Below, in pieces: positions 1 through 9,058 of a stretch of 48,584 nucleotides of DNA. Source of the stretch: Thiotrichaceae bacterium. GTDB taxonomy: Bacteria; Pseudomonadota; Gammaproteobacteria; Beggiatoales; Beggiatoaceae. The notes beneath the pieces are model-generated. The model did no database searches, was not told the origin of the DNA, and saw only the letters and a program-made list of their open reading frames with translations. The translations under genes were made by a program, and so were the position numbers. The stretch lies in contig JALXAQ010000175.1 of NCBI GenBank assembly GCA_026991885.1, positions 1 to 48,584 on the forward strand, in the 5' to 3' direction. Every line of letters begins with the position of its first letter. Positions within the stretch are counted from its first letter, which is position 1.

Positions 1-2
1 TA

Positions 3-63
3 TTTGTAGGGTGCGTCCTACGCACCCTGACGCTCAAAAGGTGCGTAGGACGCACCCTACAAA
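3..63. repeat. Long perfect inverted repeat (REP/MITE-like hairpin)
   Basis: Two 24-nt arms at 3-26 and 40-63 are exact reverse complements around a 13-nt loop. The core reads GTAGGGTGCGTCCTACGCAC. It ends 16 bases before hslR. A related GTGCGTCCTACGCACC half occurs at 48407-48422, so this is a dispersed family. It may act as a terminator for an upstream gene, but that is inference. Confidence 0.8.
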
Positions 64-79
64 ACACGGATAACTAATA

Positions 80-463
80 ATGGAAACTTCTAAAATTCGA
101 CTAGATAAATGGCTATGGGCGGCGCGTTTTTTTAAAACTCGTCGTTTAGCGACAGAGGCCGTGACAAAAAATAAAATCTACCTCAACCAACAGCGCACTA
201 AACCTGCTAAAGAAGTGCATATCGGTGACGAATTGAAAATTCGCACGGGTTATATTGAGCGCACCGTGATTGTGCAGGCACTTTCTAAACAACGTCGCGG
301 TGCTCCAGAAGCGGCGTTGTTATATAAAGAAACACAGGAAAGCATCGAACGTCGTGAACAAGCTGCCGATTTACGTCGTCAAGCAGCCGCGTTACGCCCA
401 CAAGGGACGGGACGTCCTACAAAAAAAGAACGTCGTCTGATTCACAATTTTACTCAAAAATAA
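80..463 (+). CDS. hslR: Hsp15-like S4 RNA-binding heat shock protein
   Basis: The 127-aa product has an N-terminal S4 domain (about residues 6-65, starting IRLDKWLWAARFFKTR) and a basic, Arg-rich tail ending RPTKKERR. This matches Hsp15, which in E. coli binds the free 50S subunit carrying stalled nascent chain and helps recycle it. Length is close to the usual 130 aa. The ATG at 80 gives a full S4 domain, so the start is well placed. It is convergent with larB, with only 20 bases between stops and a hairpin spanning the junction. No cognate operon partner is visible. Confidence 0.93.
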   Translation: METSKIRLDKWLWAARFFKTRRLATEAVTKNKIYLNQQRTKPAKEVHIGDELKIRTGYIERTVIVQALSKQRRGAPEAALLYKETQESIERREQAADLRRQAAALRPQGTGRPTKKERRLIHNFTQK

Positions 464-473
464 GGCAAATAGG

Positions 474-499
474 CGTCTAAGATTTATCTTGGGCGTTTT
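474..499 (+). terminator. Hairpin with T-run after hslR
   Basis: Ten-base-pair stem (474-483 with 486-495, two G-T pairs) around TT, followed by TTTT at 496-499. It fits a rho-independent terminator for hslR and overlaps the last codons of larB on the other strand. Its AAGAT/ATCTT core belongs to the same family as hairpins at 18342-18361, 32973-32995 and 34038-34062. Confidence 0.6.
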
Positions 500-1146
500 A
501 ATATGCGTAAAGCGGCACATGCAGCACCATAACCATTATCTATATTAACCACCGTAATACCTGAACTACAACTTGCCAATAGTGCGTTTAACGCAGTATG
601 TCCGCCTTTAGAGACACCATATCCCACCGAAGTTGGCACCGCAATAATCGGTTGAGAAATCAATCCGCCTAACACCGTTGGCAACGCCGCTTCCATGCCT
701 GCAATCGCAATAACAACAGATGTGCTTTGTATTTGTTCAAGTTTCTCGGTTAAACGCCACAAGCCTGATACGCCTATGTCAAATAAGTTTAACGAATTTT
801 TGCCATAATAGCTTAAAGTTCTGATTGCTTCGTAGGCGATTGAAAGATCAGAACTTCCGGCACAAAGTACGGCCACTTTTTTGTCTTGAGATAGGCTATG
901 TTCAGGAAAATTAAAAAATGCAGTATTCGATATTGAACAATACTCTATCTTTTTTTGGATTAAAGAATCTATTTGATTGAGTTTATCTTCTGAGAGTCTT
1001 GTCAATAGACAATGTTTATTTTTTGTCAGAAATTGTTTAAGTATTTCATTGACAAGTACGCCCGTTTTAAACTCGCAATAGATCGCCTCCTCTAAACCAA
1101 TACGTGAAAAACGATCAAAGTCTAATTTTGAGTGATTATTTTTCAC
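484..1146 (-). CDS. larB: Nickel-pincer cofactor biosynthesis protein LarB
   Basis: The 220-aa protein has the PurE-like carboxylase domain of LarB: LCAGSSDLSIAYEA near residue 94, AGMEAALPTVLGGL near 150, and VPTSVGYGVSKGGHTALNAL near 171. LarB carboxylates the pyridinium ring of nicotinic acid adenine dinucleotide and hydrolyses its phosphoanhydride, the first step to the nickel-pincer nucleotide. Its start overlaps the end of larE by 4 bases (1143-1146), so the two are probably translationally coupled. At 220 aa it is slightly shorter than the roughly 245 aa usual for the family. No larA-type client enzyme is in the window. Confidence 0.92.
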   Translation of the reverse strand: MKNNHSKLDFDRFSRIGLEEAIYCEFKTGVLVNEILKQFLTKNKHCLLTRLSEDKLNQIDSLIQKKIEYCSISNTAFFNFPEHSLSQDKKVAVLCAGSSDLSIAYEAIRTLSYYGKNSLNLFDIGVSGLWRLTEKLEQIQSTSVVIAIAGMEAALPTVLGGLISQPIIAVPTSVGYGVSKGGHTALNALLASCSSGITVVNIDNGYGAACAALRILKRPR

Positions 1147-1922
1147 CTTAAAAAAGCACTCCCTCTTTTATAAGAAGCTATAGAACAATTGTCACCAAAC
1201 AGGCGGATAGACAGTGAATTTATATTTTTCCGCTCTATATCTTTTAACTTCTCAAGCGTTATCTGATCTAGCTCAATCGTAATTTTCTCTTTTTGAACCC
1301 GGCACCTAACGGTATCAACCTCTATCATAGTTTTAATAGCCGATTCGCATTGTGAAATTAATGATAACGTTTCTGGAATAATACGAATGCCAGTTTCTAC
1401 CCGACTAGATAAACAAGGCGATGCGGGCAAATCTTGTATGTCAGACAAACCAAAATAATTCGCCAAATGTCTAATTTTTTCTTTATTGACACCAAGCCTT
1501 ATCCAAGGATGTTCAACCTGAAATAGTTTCGCGGCATCAAGCCCTGGACGATAATCAGACAAATCATCAACATTTGCACCAGAACAAATAACGCCATTTT
1601 CTCTTTTAGAGATCGCCTGATATAAATTTTTTTTGCAATAAAAACAGCGATTCACCGGATTATTGACATAAGTCACATCATCAAATTCGCCAGCATTGAT
1701 TAAAACTAAATGCCAAGCGTATTTATCGGCATACGCCTTTACCCGCTGAGTGGCACCATCTGGAACGGCTGGCGAAATCGCATGATATATTTTTGTCTGA
1801 CTAAATATCTTATGAGCGACATAAGCTAAAGTCATACTATCGACGCCACCACTCACCGCAATCAACAATTGATTATACTTAGAATAGCTTTTTTCAAATT
1901 GTTCCAAGATTATTTTTTTCAT
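1143..1922 (-). CDS. larE: Sulfur-transferase LarE
   Basis: The 259-aa PP-loop ATPase carries SGGVDS (24-29), NRCFYCKKNLY (C93, C96) and SPCLSSR (C170). LarE adds sulfur to the carboxylated nicotinate intermediate of the nickel-pincer cofactor. The sacrificial form uses only the last cysteine. A CxxC plus that cysteine is the arrangement I recall for LarE enzymes binding a [4Fe-4S] cluster, so this one may turn over catalytically; that is inference. It overlaps larC by 29 bases and larB by 4, inside a tight operon. Confidence 0.93.
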   Translation of the reverse strand: MKKIILEQFEKSYSKYNQLLIAVSGGVDSMTLAYVAHKIFSQTKIYHAISPAVPDGATQRVKAYADKYAWHLVLINAGEFDDVTYVNNPVNRCFYCKKNLYQAISKRENGVICSGANVDDLSDYRPGLDAAKLFQVEHPWIRLGVNKEKIRHLANYFGLSDIQDLPASPCLSSRVETGIRIIPETLSLISQCESAIKTMIEVDTVRCRVQKEKITIELDQITLEKLKDIERKNINSLSIRLFGDNCSIASYKRGSAFLR

Positions 1923-3072
1923 TAGAAATGACTTCTAATTCAAGTGAATTTTTTAACTTTGTTCTGCCGGCAAAAGAGGAACAAACTGAGCTTAAATCAT
2001 CAATATCCACTTTAGCCGTTGTTTCATTAGCTCTCTCGACACATTTAACTCGCATATTTTTAACATTATGAATAGAGCGTTTTAAGGTCGCACGATTAAC
2101 AAATTGCCAGCGTAAACCAATGGTACTCGTTTGAATAAAGCAATGTTTAATCACATGATTTAACTTTTCTCGCTCAGCTAATATTTGAATACCAGTGGCG
2201 ACACGATTTTTTTTCATCATCAACATATTTTGAGAAATGTCAATAATACCCTCCAACTCACGTAAGTGTTCTAAACCGACGGCTAAATCTTCAGGCGATT
2301 GATCATCAATCTCAAAATTAATTAAAGCAATGGATTCATCATTATGCGTCGAATAGTCAAAGACTAAACTCCTTAATATATTACTAATATGAGGAAATCG
2401 CTTACTGCCAAACCCATGCCCATGATTTTTTAATCGCAAGCTTGCATAATTGAATTCTGGCGACAAATGTTTGATTATTGCGGCACCCGTCGGCGTGACA
2501 CGTTCTCCCTTTATATTATCTGAATAAACAGGATATCCAGATAATATAGAAATGACAGCCGGTGCCGGTATTGGGAGCATTCCGTGAGCAGAATTTACCA
2601 AGCCTTTTCCTAAAGGCAATTCGCCAATCGACCAACTTTTCACAGAGAGATTGCTAATCAGAAAGGCCGCTGAAACAATATCAATAATAGAATCCCAAGC
2701 ACCCACTTCATGGAAAGCAACCTTATCGACAGAAGTCCCATGAACTTCGGCTTCTGCCAAGGCTAATATCCGAAAGATTTCAATACTTCGTTCAGTCGTT
2801 TCAGTGGGTAATTTGGCCTTCAATATCCTATTTTGAATATTTGGAAAATGTGAATGATGTTCATCTTTAAAGCCTGATAAATCGACCTGAAAACGCTTTC
2901 CTGTCAATATACCATCGGTATAAGGTTTGATCGCGATTTCGATTTCACTCGGAATATCAAGCTTCTTAATCGTGCTATACAGTGCATTTTCCAGATGAGG
3001 AAAAGCATCTATAATACTACTAACAAACATGTCTCCAGCGATTCCACCAACCGGATCAAGATGTATGTGCAT
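1894..3072 (-). CDS. larC: Nickel insertion protein LarC
   Basis: The 392-aa protein begins with the LarC signature HLDPVGGIAGDMFVS and later has VAFHEVGAWDSIIDIVSAA and RVTPTGAAIIKHL. LarC is the CTP-dependent cyclometallase that inserts nickel into the pincer nucleotide. It is one continuous frame here, unlike the split larC1/larC2 of Lactiplantibacillus plantarum. It starts 22 bases after the unknown 246-aa gene and overlaps larE, so it is likely co-transcribed with both. The family is certain; the client enzyme in this organism is not identified. Confidence 0.94.
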   Translation of the reverse strand: MHIHLDPVGGIAGDMFVSSIIDAFPHLENALYSTIKKLDIPSEIEIAIKPYTDGILTGKRFQVDLSGFKDEHHSHFPNIQNRILKAKLPTETTERSIEIFRILALAEAEVHGTSVDKVAFHEVGAWDSIIDIVSAAFLISNLSVKSWSIGELPLGKGLVNSAHGMLPIPAPAVISILSGYPVYSDNIKGERVTPTGAAIIKHLSPEFNYASLRLKNHGHGFGSKRFPHISNILRSLVFDYSTHNDESIALINFEIDDQSPEDLAVGLEHLRELEGIIDISQNMLMMKKNRVATGIQILAEREKLNHVIKHCFIQTSTIGLRWQFVNRATLKRSIHNVKNMRVKCVERANETTAKVDIDDLSSVCSSFAGRTKLKNSLELEVISNEKNNLGTI

Positions 3073-3094
3073 AAATTACCCAAAGTTTGGACAC

Positions 3095-3835
3095 CTAAGA
3101 AAAGACTTGATTTTTTTTAAACAACTGCATAGTAGAGACTTTAAAGGGCTTGATAATAGGGGAAAGCTTTTTGAGCGTCTCTATCGTTACCGTTTCTTTA
3201 GAAAAAAAGATACCAGCGACAACACTTTTCTTACCCACAAGATATCGTCCACCCAAACCAAAAACCGTTTTCACCTTATAATCCGCAACAAAATCTTGCA
3301 TAGGAATGATCCTTCTATTCTGAGCATCTCGATCATTTTTGGCATCTTGCACCAAAAAAGTGCCAGTGATAGTCGATTGTGTTTGCATTCTGAATTTTTC
3401 ATTGGGCATACTTATCCAGTCCAGCCCTAATCCCAGTTGATTCAAAAGCCTAGAAACCATAGGGATTGTATCTACAAATTCTGGCGAAATCAAAGGAATG
3501 CCTAAATGTCCTTGTGATTGCCGACGATCATTCCATTCTGGCTCGTTCCCACGAGTGCCTAGCAGAGAAAGAACAGGCGTCGTGCTTGTCAGCTCCGACT
3601 CAATATTCAATTGCCCCGCTAAATTTTTCACAAAATTTTGGTTAAATGTTGGCAGATCATCATAAGGCACAGAGAGAAAAAGTCTTGCTAAAGCAAGTGA
3701 CTCTTCAAATTCATCATATATGACGTCGATGAATTTTTGTGCCACTTGTTCAACATTTTCAGATTTTTCAGCATAAGGTTGAACTTTTTTCCAAAGCTCT
3801 ATCCAAGTGATCGGAGATATATTGGCAAATTTCAT
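3095..3835 (-). CDS. Conserved hypothetical protein in the lar operon
   Basis: I do not recognise this 246-aa protein. It has no signal peptide and no membrane segment, so it is probably cytoplasmic. Features include an acidic helical N-terminal third, the block GTRGNEPEWNDRRQSQGHLG near residues 93-112, and a C-terminal half with FGLGGRYLVGKKSVVAGIFF that could form a small ligand-binding (GAF- or PAS-like) fold; that is a guess. It lies 9 bases after the rhodanese gene and 22 before larC, which argues for co-expression and a link to sulfur or nickel-cofactor chemistry. It is intact, with codon use like its neighbours. Confidence 0.75.
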   Translation of the reverse strand: MKFANISPITWIELWKKVQPYAEKSENVEQVAQKFIDVIYDEFEESLALARLFLSVPYDDLPTFNQNFVKNLAGQLNIESELTSTTPVLSLLGTRGNEPEWNDRRQSQGHLGIPLISPEFVDTIPMVSRLLNQLGLGLDWISMPNEKFRMQTQSTITGTFLVQDAKNDRDAQNRRIIPMQDFVADYKVKTVFGLGGRYLVGKKSVVAGIFFSKETVTIETLKKLSPIIKPFKVSTMQLFKKNQVFS

Positions 3836-3844
3836 TAATTTCCT

Positions 3845-4696
3845 CTAGTTAGGTATCCCCTCTTCAATGGGTAATTGAGGGTCTCTGGACCATTCATTCC
3901 AAGAACCAAAATAAATTCTGAGTTTTTTGAAACCAGCTTTTTTTAAGGCAACATAAGTATTAGAAGCCCTAGCCCCTTTGAAACAGTAGATAATAATATC
4001 GTCATCGGGATAAATGCCTTGCGCGGCACAAATTGATTGGATTTCTTGTGTAGACTTAAAGGCAGGTATGGCAAGTGATCGATCCATAAAGTCATACCAC
4101 TCAATCCATTTTGCCCCTGGAATGCGCCCCTTACGTGGCGCAAAATCAACACCATAAGGTGATGAACTTTCACCTACCCACTCAACTTTATCACGATTGT
4201 CAAGTAACACGATGCCTGGCGTTTGTATCGCTTTAAGCATCTCATCTTTCGTTACCATGAGGTGAGATTGCGGGTTCAATGAAAATTCAGCAGGCTCAGG
4301 AATAAGCTCTTCATTCTCCACCGGCAAATTTTCATCAAGCCAAGCTTTAAGTCCACCGTCTAAAATACCTGAATTAGGATGCCCAAGGTAACTGAGCAAC
4401 CAATATCCTCGACAAGAACCGCCATAGCGAGTATCCAAACAATCTTCATAGACAATCGCCGTTTTGTCACTTGATAAGCCGGCTTTGGAAAAAATATCTT
4501 GAAATTTTTGATGCAGTGCATCCAAACCAGCCGGTGTCGTCTCACTCAGATAATAAAAAATATCTGGCACATTCACGGCACCGGGGAGATGTCCTGCCTT
4601 ATAATCTTCGGCATCCCTAATATCAAATAAAACAGCGGCACCTTTGGAAATCAATTCATGCACCTCATTGGGTGAATACAGCATTTTCTCTTTCAT
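3845..4696 (-). CDS. Tandem-rhodanese sulfurtransferase
   Basis: The 283-aa protein has two rhodanese domains (about 5-125 and 145-280). The catalytic loop of the second is YCFKGARAS with Cys238, and it ends with the usual GSWNEWS block. In the first domain DCLDTRYGGSC occupies the equivalent loop, as is normal for the inactive half. The CFKGARAS loop is nearer thiosulfate sulfurtransferase (CRKG) than 3-mercaptopyruvate sulfurtransferase (CGSG), so substrate is unsettled. It is the first gene of the probable rhodanese-unknown-larC-larE-larB operon. Start could be the ATG at 4696 or the one four codons inside. Confidence 0.9.
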   Translation of the reverse strand: MKEKMLYSPNEVHELISKGAAVLFDIRDAEDYKAGHLPGAVNVPDIFYYLSETTPAGLDALHQKFQDIFSKAGLSSDKTAIVYEDCLDTRYGGSCRGYWLLSYLGHPNSGILDGGLKAWLDENLPVENEELIPEPAEFSLNPQSHLMVTKDEMLKAIQTPGIVLLDNRDKVEWVGESSSPYGVDFAPRKGRIPGAKWIEWYDFMDRSLAIPAFKSTQEIQSICAAQGIYPDDDIIIYCFKGARASNTYVALKKAGFKKLRIYFGSWNEWSRDPQLPIEEGIPN

Positions 4697-4959
4697 ATCT
4701 ATTTTGCACTTTTATAAATTGGGTTTATATTGTAATCAAAAAAAAGGAATAAGGCAATTTTCAAAACATAAGGGCAACCACAAGGGATTGCCCCTACAAT
4801 AATTTTCTCGTTCCCACGCATTGGGTTTATATTGTAATCAAAAAAAGGAATAAGGCAATTTTCAAAACATAAGGGCAACCACAAGGGATTGCCCCTACAA
4901 TAATTTTCTCGTTCCCACGCTCTGCGTGGGAATGCCTGCATCGACGCTCTGCGTCGAAT
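4697..4959. repeat. Intergenic repeat block with a 101-102 bp tandem duplication
   Basis: Copy one (about 4718-4819) and copy two (4820-4920) are nearly identical and differ in A-run length. Each holds an internal inverted segment, GGGCAACCACAAGGGATTGCCC, and the start of the TTCCCACGC hairpin. Only the second runs on into the full double hairpin (4911-4959): TTCCCACGC/GCGTGGGAA and TCGACGC/GCGTCGA, each around TCT. This dispersed element recurs at 7415-7460, 23369-23442 and 30846-30892. No credible gene lies here. Confidence 0.85.
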
Positions 4960-5592
4960 TTAAGTTGAACTCATATTAACAGCCACTTGCAATTGTTGAA
5001 TCAGAGATTTAACTTGCGCGTGTTTCATTTTCATCGCCGCCTTGTTGACGATTAAACGTGAAGTGATGTCAGCAATATGTTCTAAGGGTGCTAAGCCATT
5101 GGCACGTAAGGTATTTCCGGTATCCACCACATCCACAATGCGATCTGCTAAGCCGACTAACGGGGCTAATTCCATGGAGCCATACAATTTAATGACTTCC
5201 ACTTGTTCCCCTTTTTCAGCGTAGTAGCTTTGAGTCGTTTTAACATATTTGGTGGCAATACGACAGCGTCTGCGGAGTGGCGGCGCGTTTTTTGGTCCTG
5301 CAACCATTAAGCGGCAACGGGCAATTTGTAAATCGACAGGCTCATATAATCCATCGCCCCCCTGTTCCAGTAACACATCTTTGCCCGCCACGCCGACATC
5401 GGCTGCTCCATATTCTACATAAGTTGGCACATCTGTGGCGCGAATAATCACCAGTTTCACATCATCGTGGTTAGTATCGAGAATGAGTTTGCGTGAGGTT
5501 TCAGGATCATCAATGGGCTCAATGCCCGCCTGCGCCAACAAGGGTAAGGTTTCTTTGAAAATCCGACCTTTAGAGAGTGCAATTTTTAACAT
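4960..5592 (-). CDS. hisG: ATP phosphoribosyltransferase, short form
   Basis: The 210-aa protein starts [19 protein letters not shown] and has [15 protein letters not shown] and the PRPP-binding stretch [15 protein letters not shown]. It catalyses the first step of histidine synthesis, joining ATP and PRPP. The length (about 210 aa, without the C-terminal regulatory domain) is the short form, which needs the HisZ subunit for activity and feedback control; hisZ is not in this window. It follows murA by 11 bases, the order ibaG-murA-hisG seen in many gammaproteobacteria. The next his gene does not follow; the repeat block does. Confidence 0.95.
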   Translation of the reverse strand: MLKIALSKGRIFKETLPLLAQAGIEPIDDPETSRKLILDTNHDDVKLVIIRATDVPTYVEYGAADVGVAGKDVLLEQGGDGLYEPVDLQIARCRLMVAGPKNAPPLRRRCRIATKYVKTTQSYYAEKGEQVEVIKLYGSMELAPLVGLADRIVDVVDTGNTLRANGLAPLEHIADITSRLIVNKAAMKMKHAQVKSLIQQLQVAVNMSST

Positions 5593-5603
5593 TTTTTTTG
5601 ATT

Positions 5604-7104
<1,501 letters not shown>

Positions 7105-7486
7105 TATATTATTTTGACTGATTTTAAATTTGTTATTATATCTTATCTTAATAATCAATAACTACAAGGATTGTATTTAAGAAGGGATAAGTCAAAACAA
7201 AAAAACAATAACAATAACTACAGGGATTGCATTTAAGAAGGGATAAGTCAAAACCAATATTTTTGGGCTTTGGGCTTTGGGCTTTTTTTAGCTGTTTTGA
7301 AAATCGAGGCTAAAAAACACAACTACAGGGATTGCATTTTAGAAGGCAATGCCATTAAGTTAAGCCAGGGCGAACACGCAGGTTCGCCCCGACAGCCCAT
7401 GAAACCGTATTCTCGTTCCCACGCTCTGCGTGGGAATGCCTGACTGGACGCTCTGCGTCCTACTATAAAAACAGGCGTATTAAAAA
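7105..7486. repeat. Intergenic block with degenerate CRISPR-like direct repeats
   Basis: Two 43-nt direct repeats at 7156-7198 and 7212-7254 differ at two positions and share TTTAAGAAGGGATAAGTC. They are 13 bases apart. A third partial copy (ACTACAGGGATTGCATTTTA) begins about 7322. There is also a GGGCTTT triplication near 7264-7287 and one double-hairpin element at 7415-7460. The 13-base gap is too short for a functional spacer, so this is not called a CRISPR array, although it lies just upstream of an orphan cas1-cas2. Confidence 0.7.
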
Positions 7487-8428
7487 ATGGAAACACTTTT
7501 TATTTCTCGTGAAGCTAAATTAAAACGGCGTGAAAATACTTTGGCAATCACAGTCGGTGGGCGGACTAAACCATTTCCCATCGAAAAAATTAGACATGTG
7601 GTTTTATTGGGTGAAAGTAGCTTAAACACGAAATTGCTGACACTGTGCGGCAAAAATGGCGTGCGTCTTTCAGTGTTCGACTATTATGGCTATTTTAAGG
7701 GTGCTTTTGAACCCATAGAGCAAAATCCTTCTGGGCGCGTCAAATTGGAACAAGCTAAATTAATTCTTGACGATGAACAACGTATGGCGATTGCCCGTGA
7801 AATTGTACGCGGTGCAGCCCATAACATGCGGGGCAATCAAAACTTGTCACCGTCACTCAAAGAAATGATGCGTATGATCTATCGTATTGATAGTGCAAAA
7901 ACGTCTGAAGAATTGATGGGTATTGAAGGTAATTTGCATCAGATTTACTATGCGGCTTGGAAAGAAATTGATGAACGCTTAGATTTTCTCCCCCGTGTGC
8001 GCCGCCCGCCTAATAATCCAATCAATTGCCTGATTTCTTTTATTAATCAGTTGGTTTATACAGTGACGCGCCATGAGACGTTTAAAACACATTTGGAGGA
8101 GACGCTCAGTTTTTTACATACCCCGAGCACAGGGCGTTCCTCGTTAAGCCTTGATTTATCTGAGCCGTTTAAGCCGATTTTGAGTCACGCATTGATTTTC
8201 AAGCTGGTGCGTAAAAAGATGTTAAACGATAATTGCTTTGATCAGAAAGAGGGAGTGTGTTTACTGACGGAGACAGGGCGGCGCAATGTGGTGGAACAAT
8301 TTTCGATACGCTTAGAAGAACAATATGAGGGGCATACTTTTCGGGAGTGGCTGTATCGAGAGGCGTTGAATATTGAACGTCATTTGATGGGTGTTGCAGA
8401 GTATGAATCTTTCAAGAAAAAGGTGTAG
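7487..8428 (+). CDS. cas1: Orphan CRISPR integrase Cas1
   Basis: The 313-aa protein has the full set of Cas1 catalytic residues: E147 in GIEGNLHQIYY, H211 in FLHTPSTGRSSL, and D223 and E226 in LDLSEPFKP. Cas1 with Cas2 integrates new spacers as a DNA integrase. The sequence is only distantly like the Cas1 encoded at 40804-41778; the style resembles Cas1 of type I-B relatives. It is followed 3 bases later by cas2 and lies on the plus strand between minus-strand ibaG and nuo genes. No effector gene and no proper array is adjacent. It appears intact. Confidence 0.93.
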   Translation: METLFISREAKLKRRENTLAITVGGRTKPFPIEKIRHVVLLGESSLNTKLLTLCGKNGVRLSVFDYYGYFKGAFEPIEQNPSGRVKLEQAKLILDDEQRMAIAREIVRGAAHNMRGNQNLSPSLKEMMRMIYRIDSAKTSEELMGIEGNLHQIYYAAWKEIDERLDFLPRVRRPPNNPINCLISFINQLVYTVTRHETFKTHLEETLSFLHTPSTGRSSLSLDLSEPFKPILSHALIFKLVRKKMLNDNCFDQKEGVCLLTETGRRNVVEQFSIRLEEQYEGHTFREWLYREALNIERHLMGVAEYESFKKKV

Positions 8429-8431
8429 ACA

Positions 8432-8734
8432 ATGTACATGCTGATGACTTATGATGTTCAGGCTAAACGGACAGAGCGATTTAAAAAACTGTTGCGCCGC
8501 TATTTGGAACATACACAATATTCTGTATTTTCAGGCGATATAACGGAGGCGCAGGCGATCAAATTGCGAAGCGAGTTGAGCCGATTAATGATAGTCGGAG
8601 ATCGGCTGGTGGAAATTACGAGTGCAAATCGCCATAATGTTAATGTTGTGCATTTGGAGAAAAATGAGTCCGGTAAAGGGAAAGTAAAGCGACAAGAATC
8701 TCGTCGTCATAAGAGTGATTTCGAGGTGTTATAA
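8432..8734 (+). CDS. cas2: Orphan CRISPR protein Cas2
   Basis: The 100-aa protein starts MYMLMTYDVQAKRTERFKKL, with the conserved Asp in YDV (D8), the ferredoxin-like fold length, and a strongly basic C-terminal tail (about residues 78-95). Cas2 is the scaffold dimer of the adaptation complex. It lies 3 bases after the orphan cas1, so the two are co-transcribed. The sequence differs clearly from the Cas2 at 40502-40807, showing a second, unrelated adaptation module. Confidence 0.92.
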   Translation: MYMLMTYDVQAKRTERFKKLLRRYLEHTQYSVFSGDITEAQAIKLRSELSRLMIVGDRLVEITSANRHNVNVVHLEKNESGKGKVKRQESRRHKSDFEVL

Positions 8735-8884
8735 GGATATTTCCATAATTTTAACATGGTTAAAACTACAGTCGTGAGTAAAGTAAATCGAGTAGGATAT
8801 CGAAGTTAGATGATGTGTGTTTGGAGCGATTTTTTTTTTAAGAGAGAAGAAGATAGTCGCTAAAAATGGCATAAAGAGAGGGGG

Positions 8885-8995
8885 TTACGCATCCCCATGA
8901 GGGGTTATGAGTTGAAGAGGATTCTGGGCATGAGCGGCGGATATAATAAAAATCGTGAAACCAATCACGAGCAGTTTTTTGAGTAAGGTTTTCAT
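8885..8995 (-). CDS. Small predicted secreted peptide after nuoN
   Basis: A 36-codon frame encodes a peptide starting MKTLLKKLLVIGFTIFIISA and ending in TPHGDA. It has a clear signal peptide with a likely cut after AHA, leaving a mature part of only about 13 residues. An AGGAGA ribosome site lies about ten bases upstream of the ATG. It begins 63 bases after the nuoN stop on the same strand, so it could be the last gene of the nuo operon. It may instead be the decayed front of a longer secreted protein. Function is unknown. Confidence 0.5.
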   Translation of the reverse strand: MKTLLKKLLVIGFTIFIISAAHAQNPLQLITPHGDA

Positions 8996-9024
8996 AATGG
9001 GAAGTTCTCCTGATAGGATGGTCA

Positions 9025-9050
9025 GGAGTGCAAGGTACGTCTTGCACTCC
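9025..9050. repeat. Hairpin after nuoN
   Basis: Perfect 10-bp stem (GGAGTGCAAG / CTTGCACTCC) with loop GTACGT. No T-run follows on the nuo (minus) strand, so it is not a classical terminator. It may stabilise the nuoN mRNA end. A degenerate relative lies near 10775-10801. Confidence 0.65.
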
Positions 9051-9058
9051 ATTATTAT

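Noticed and set aside
3029-3430. 133-aa plus-strand frame
   Set aside because: It lies opposite larC and the 246-aa gene, has no ribosome site and no family features.
7156-7254. A second CRISPR array
   Set aside because: Only two good repeats with a 13-base gap; no real spacer.
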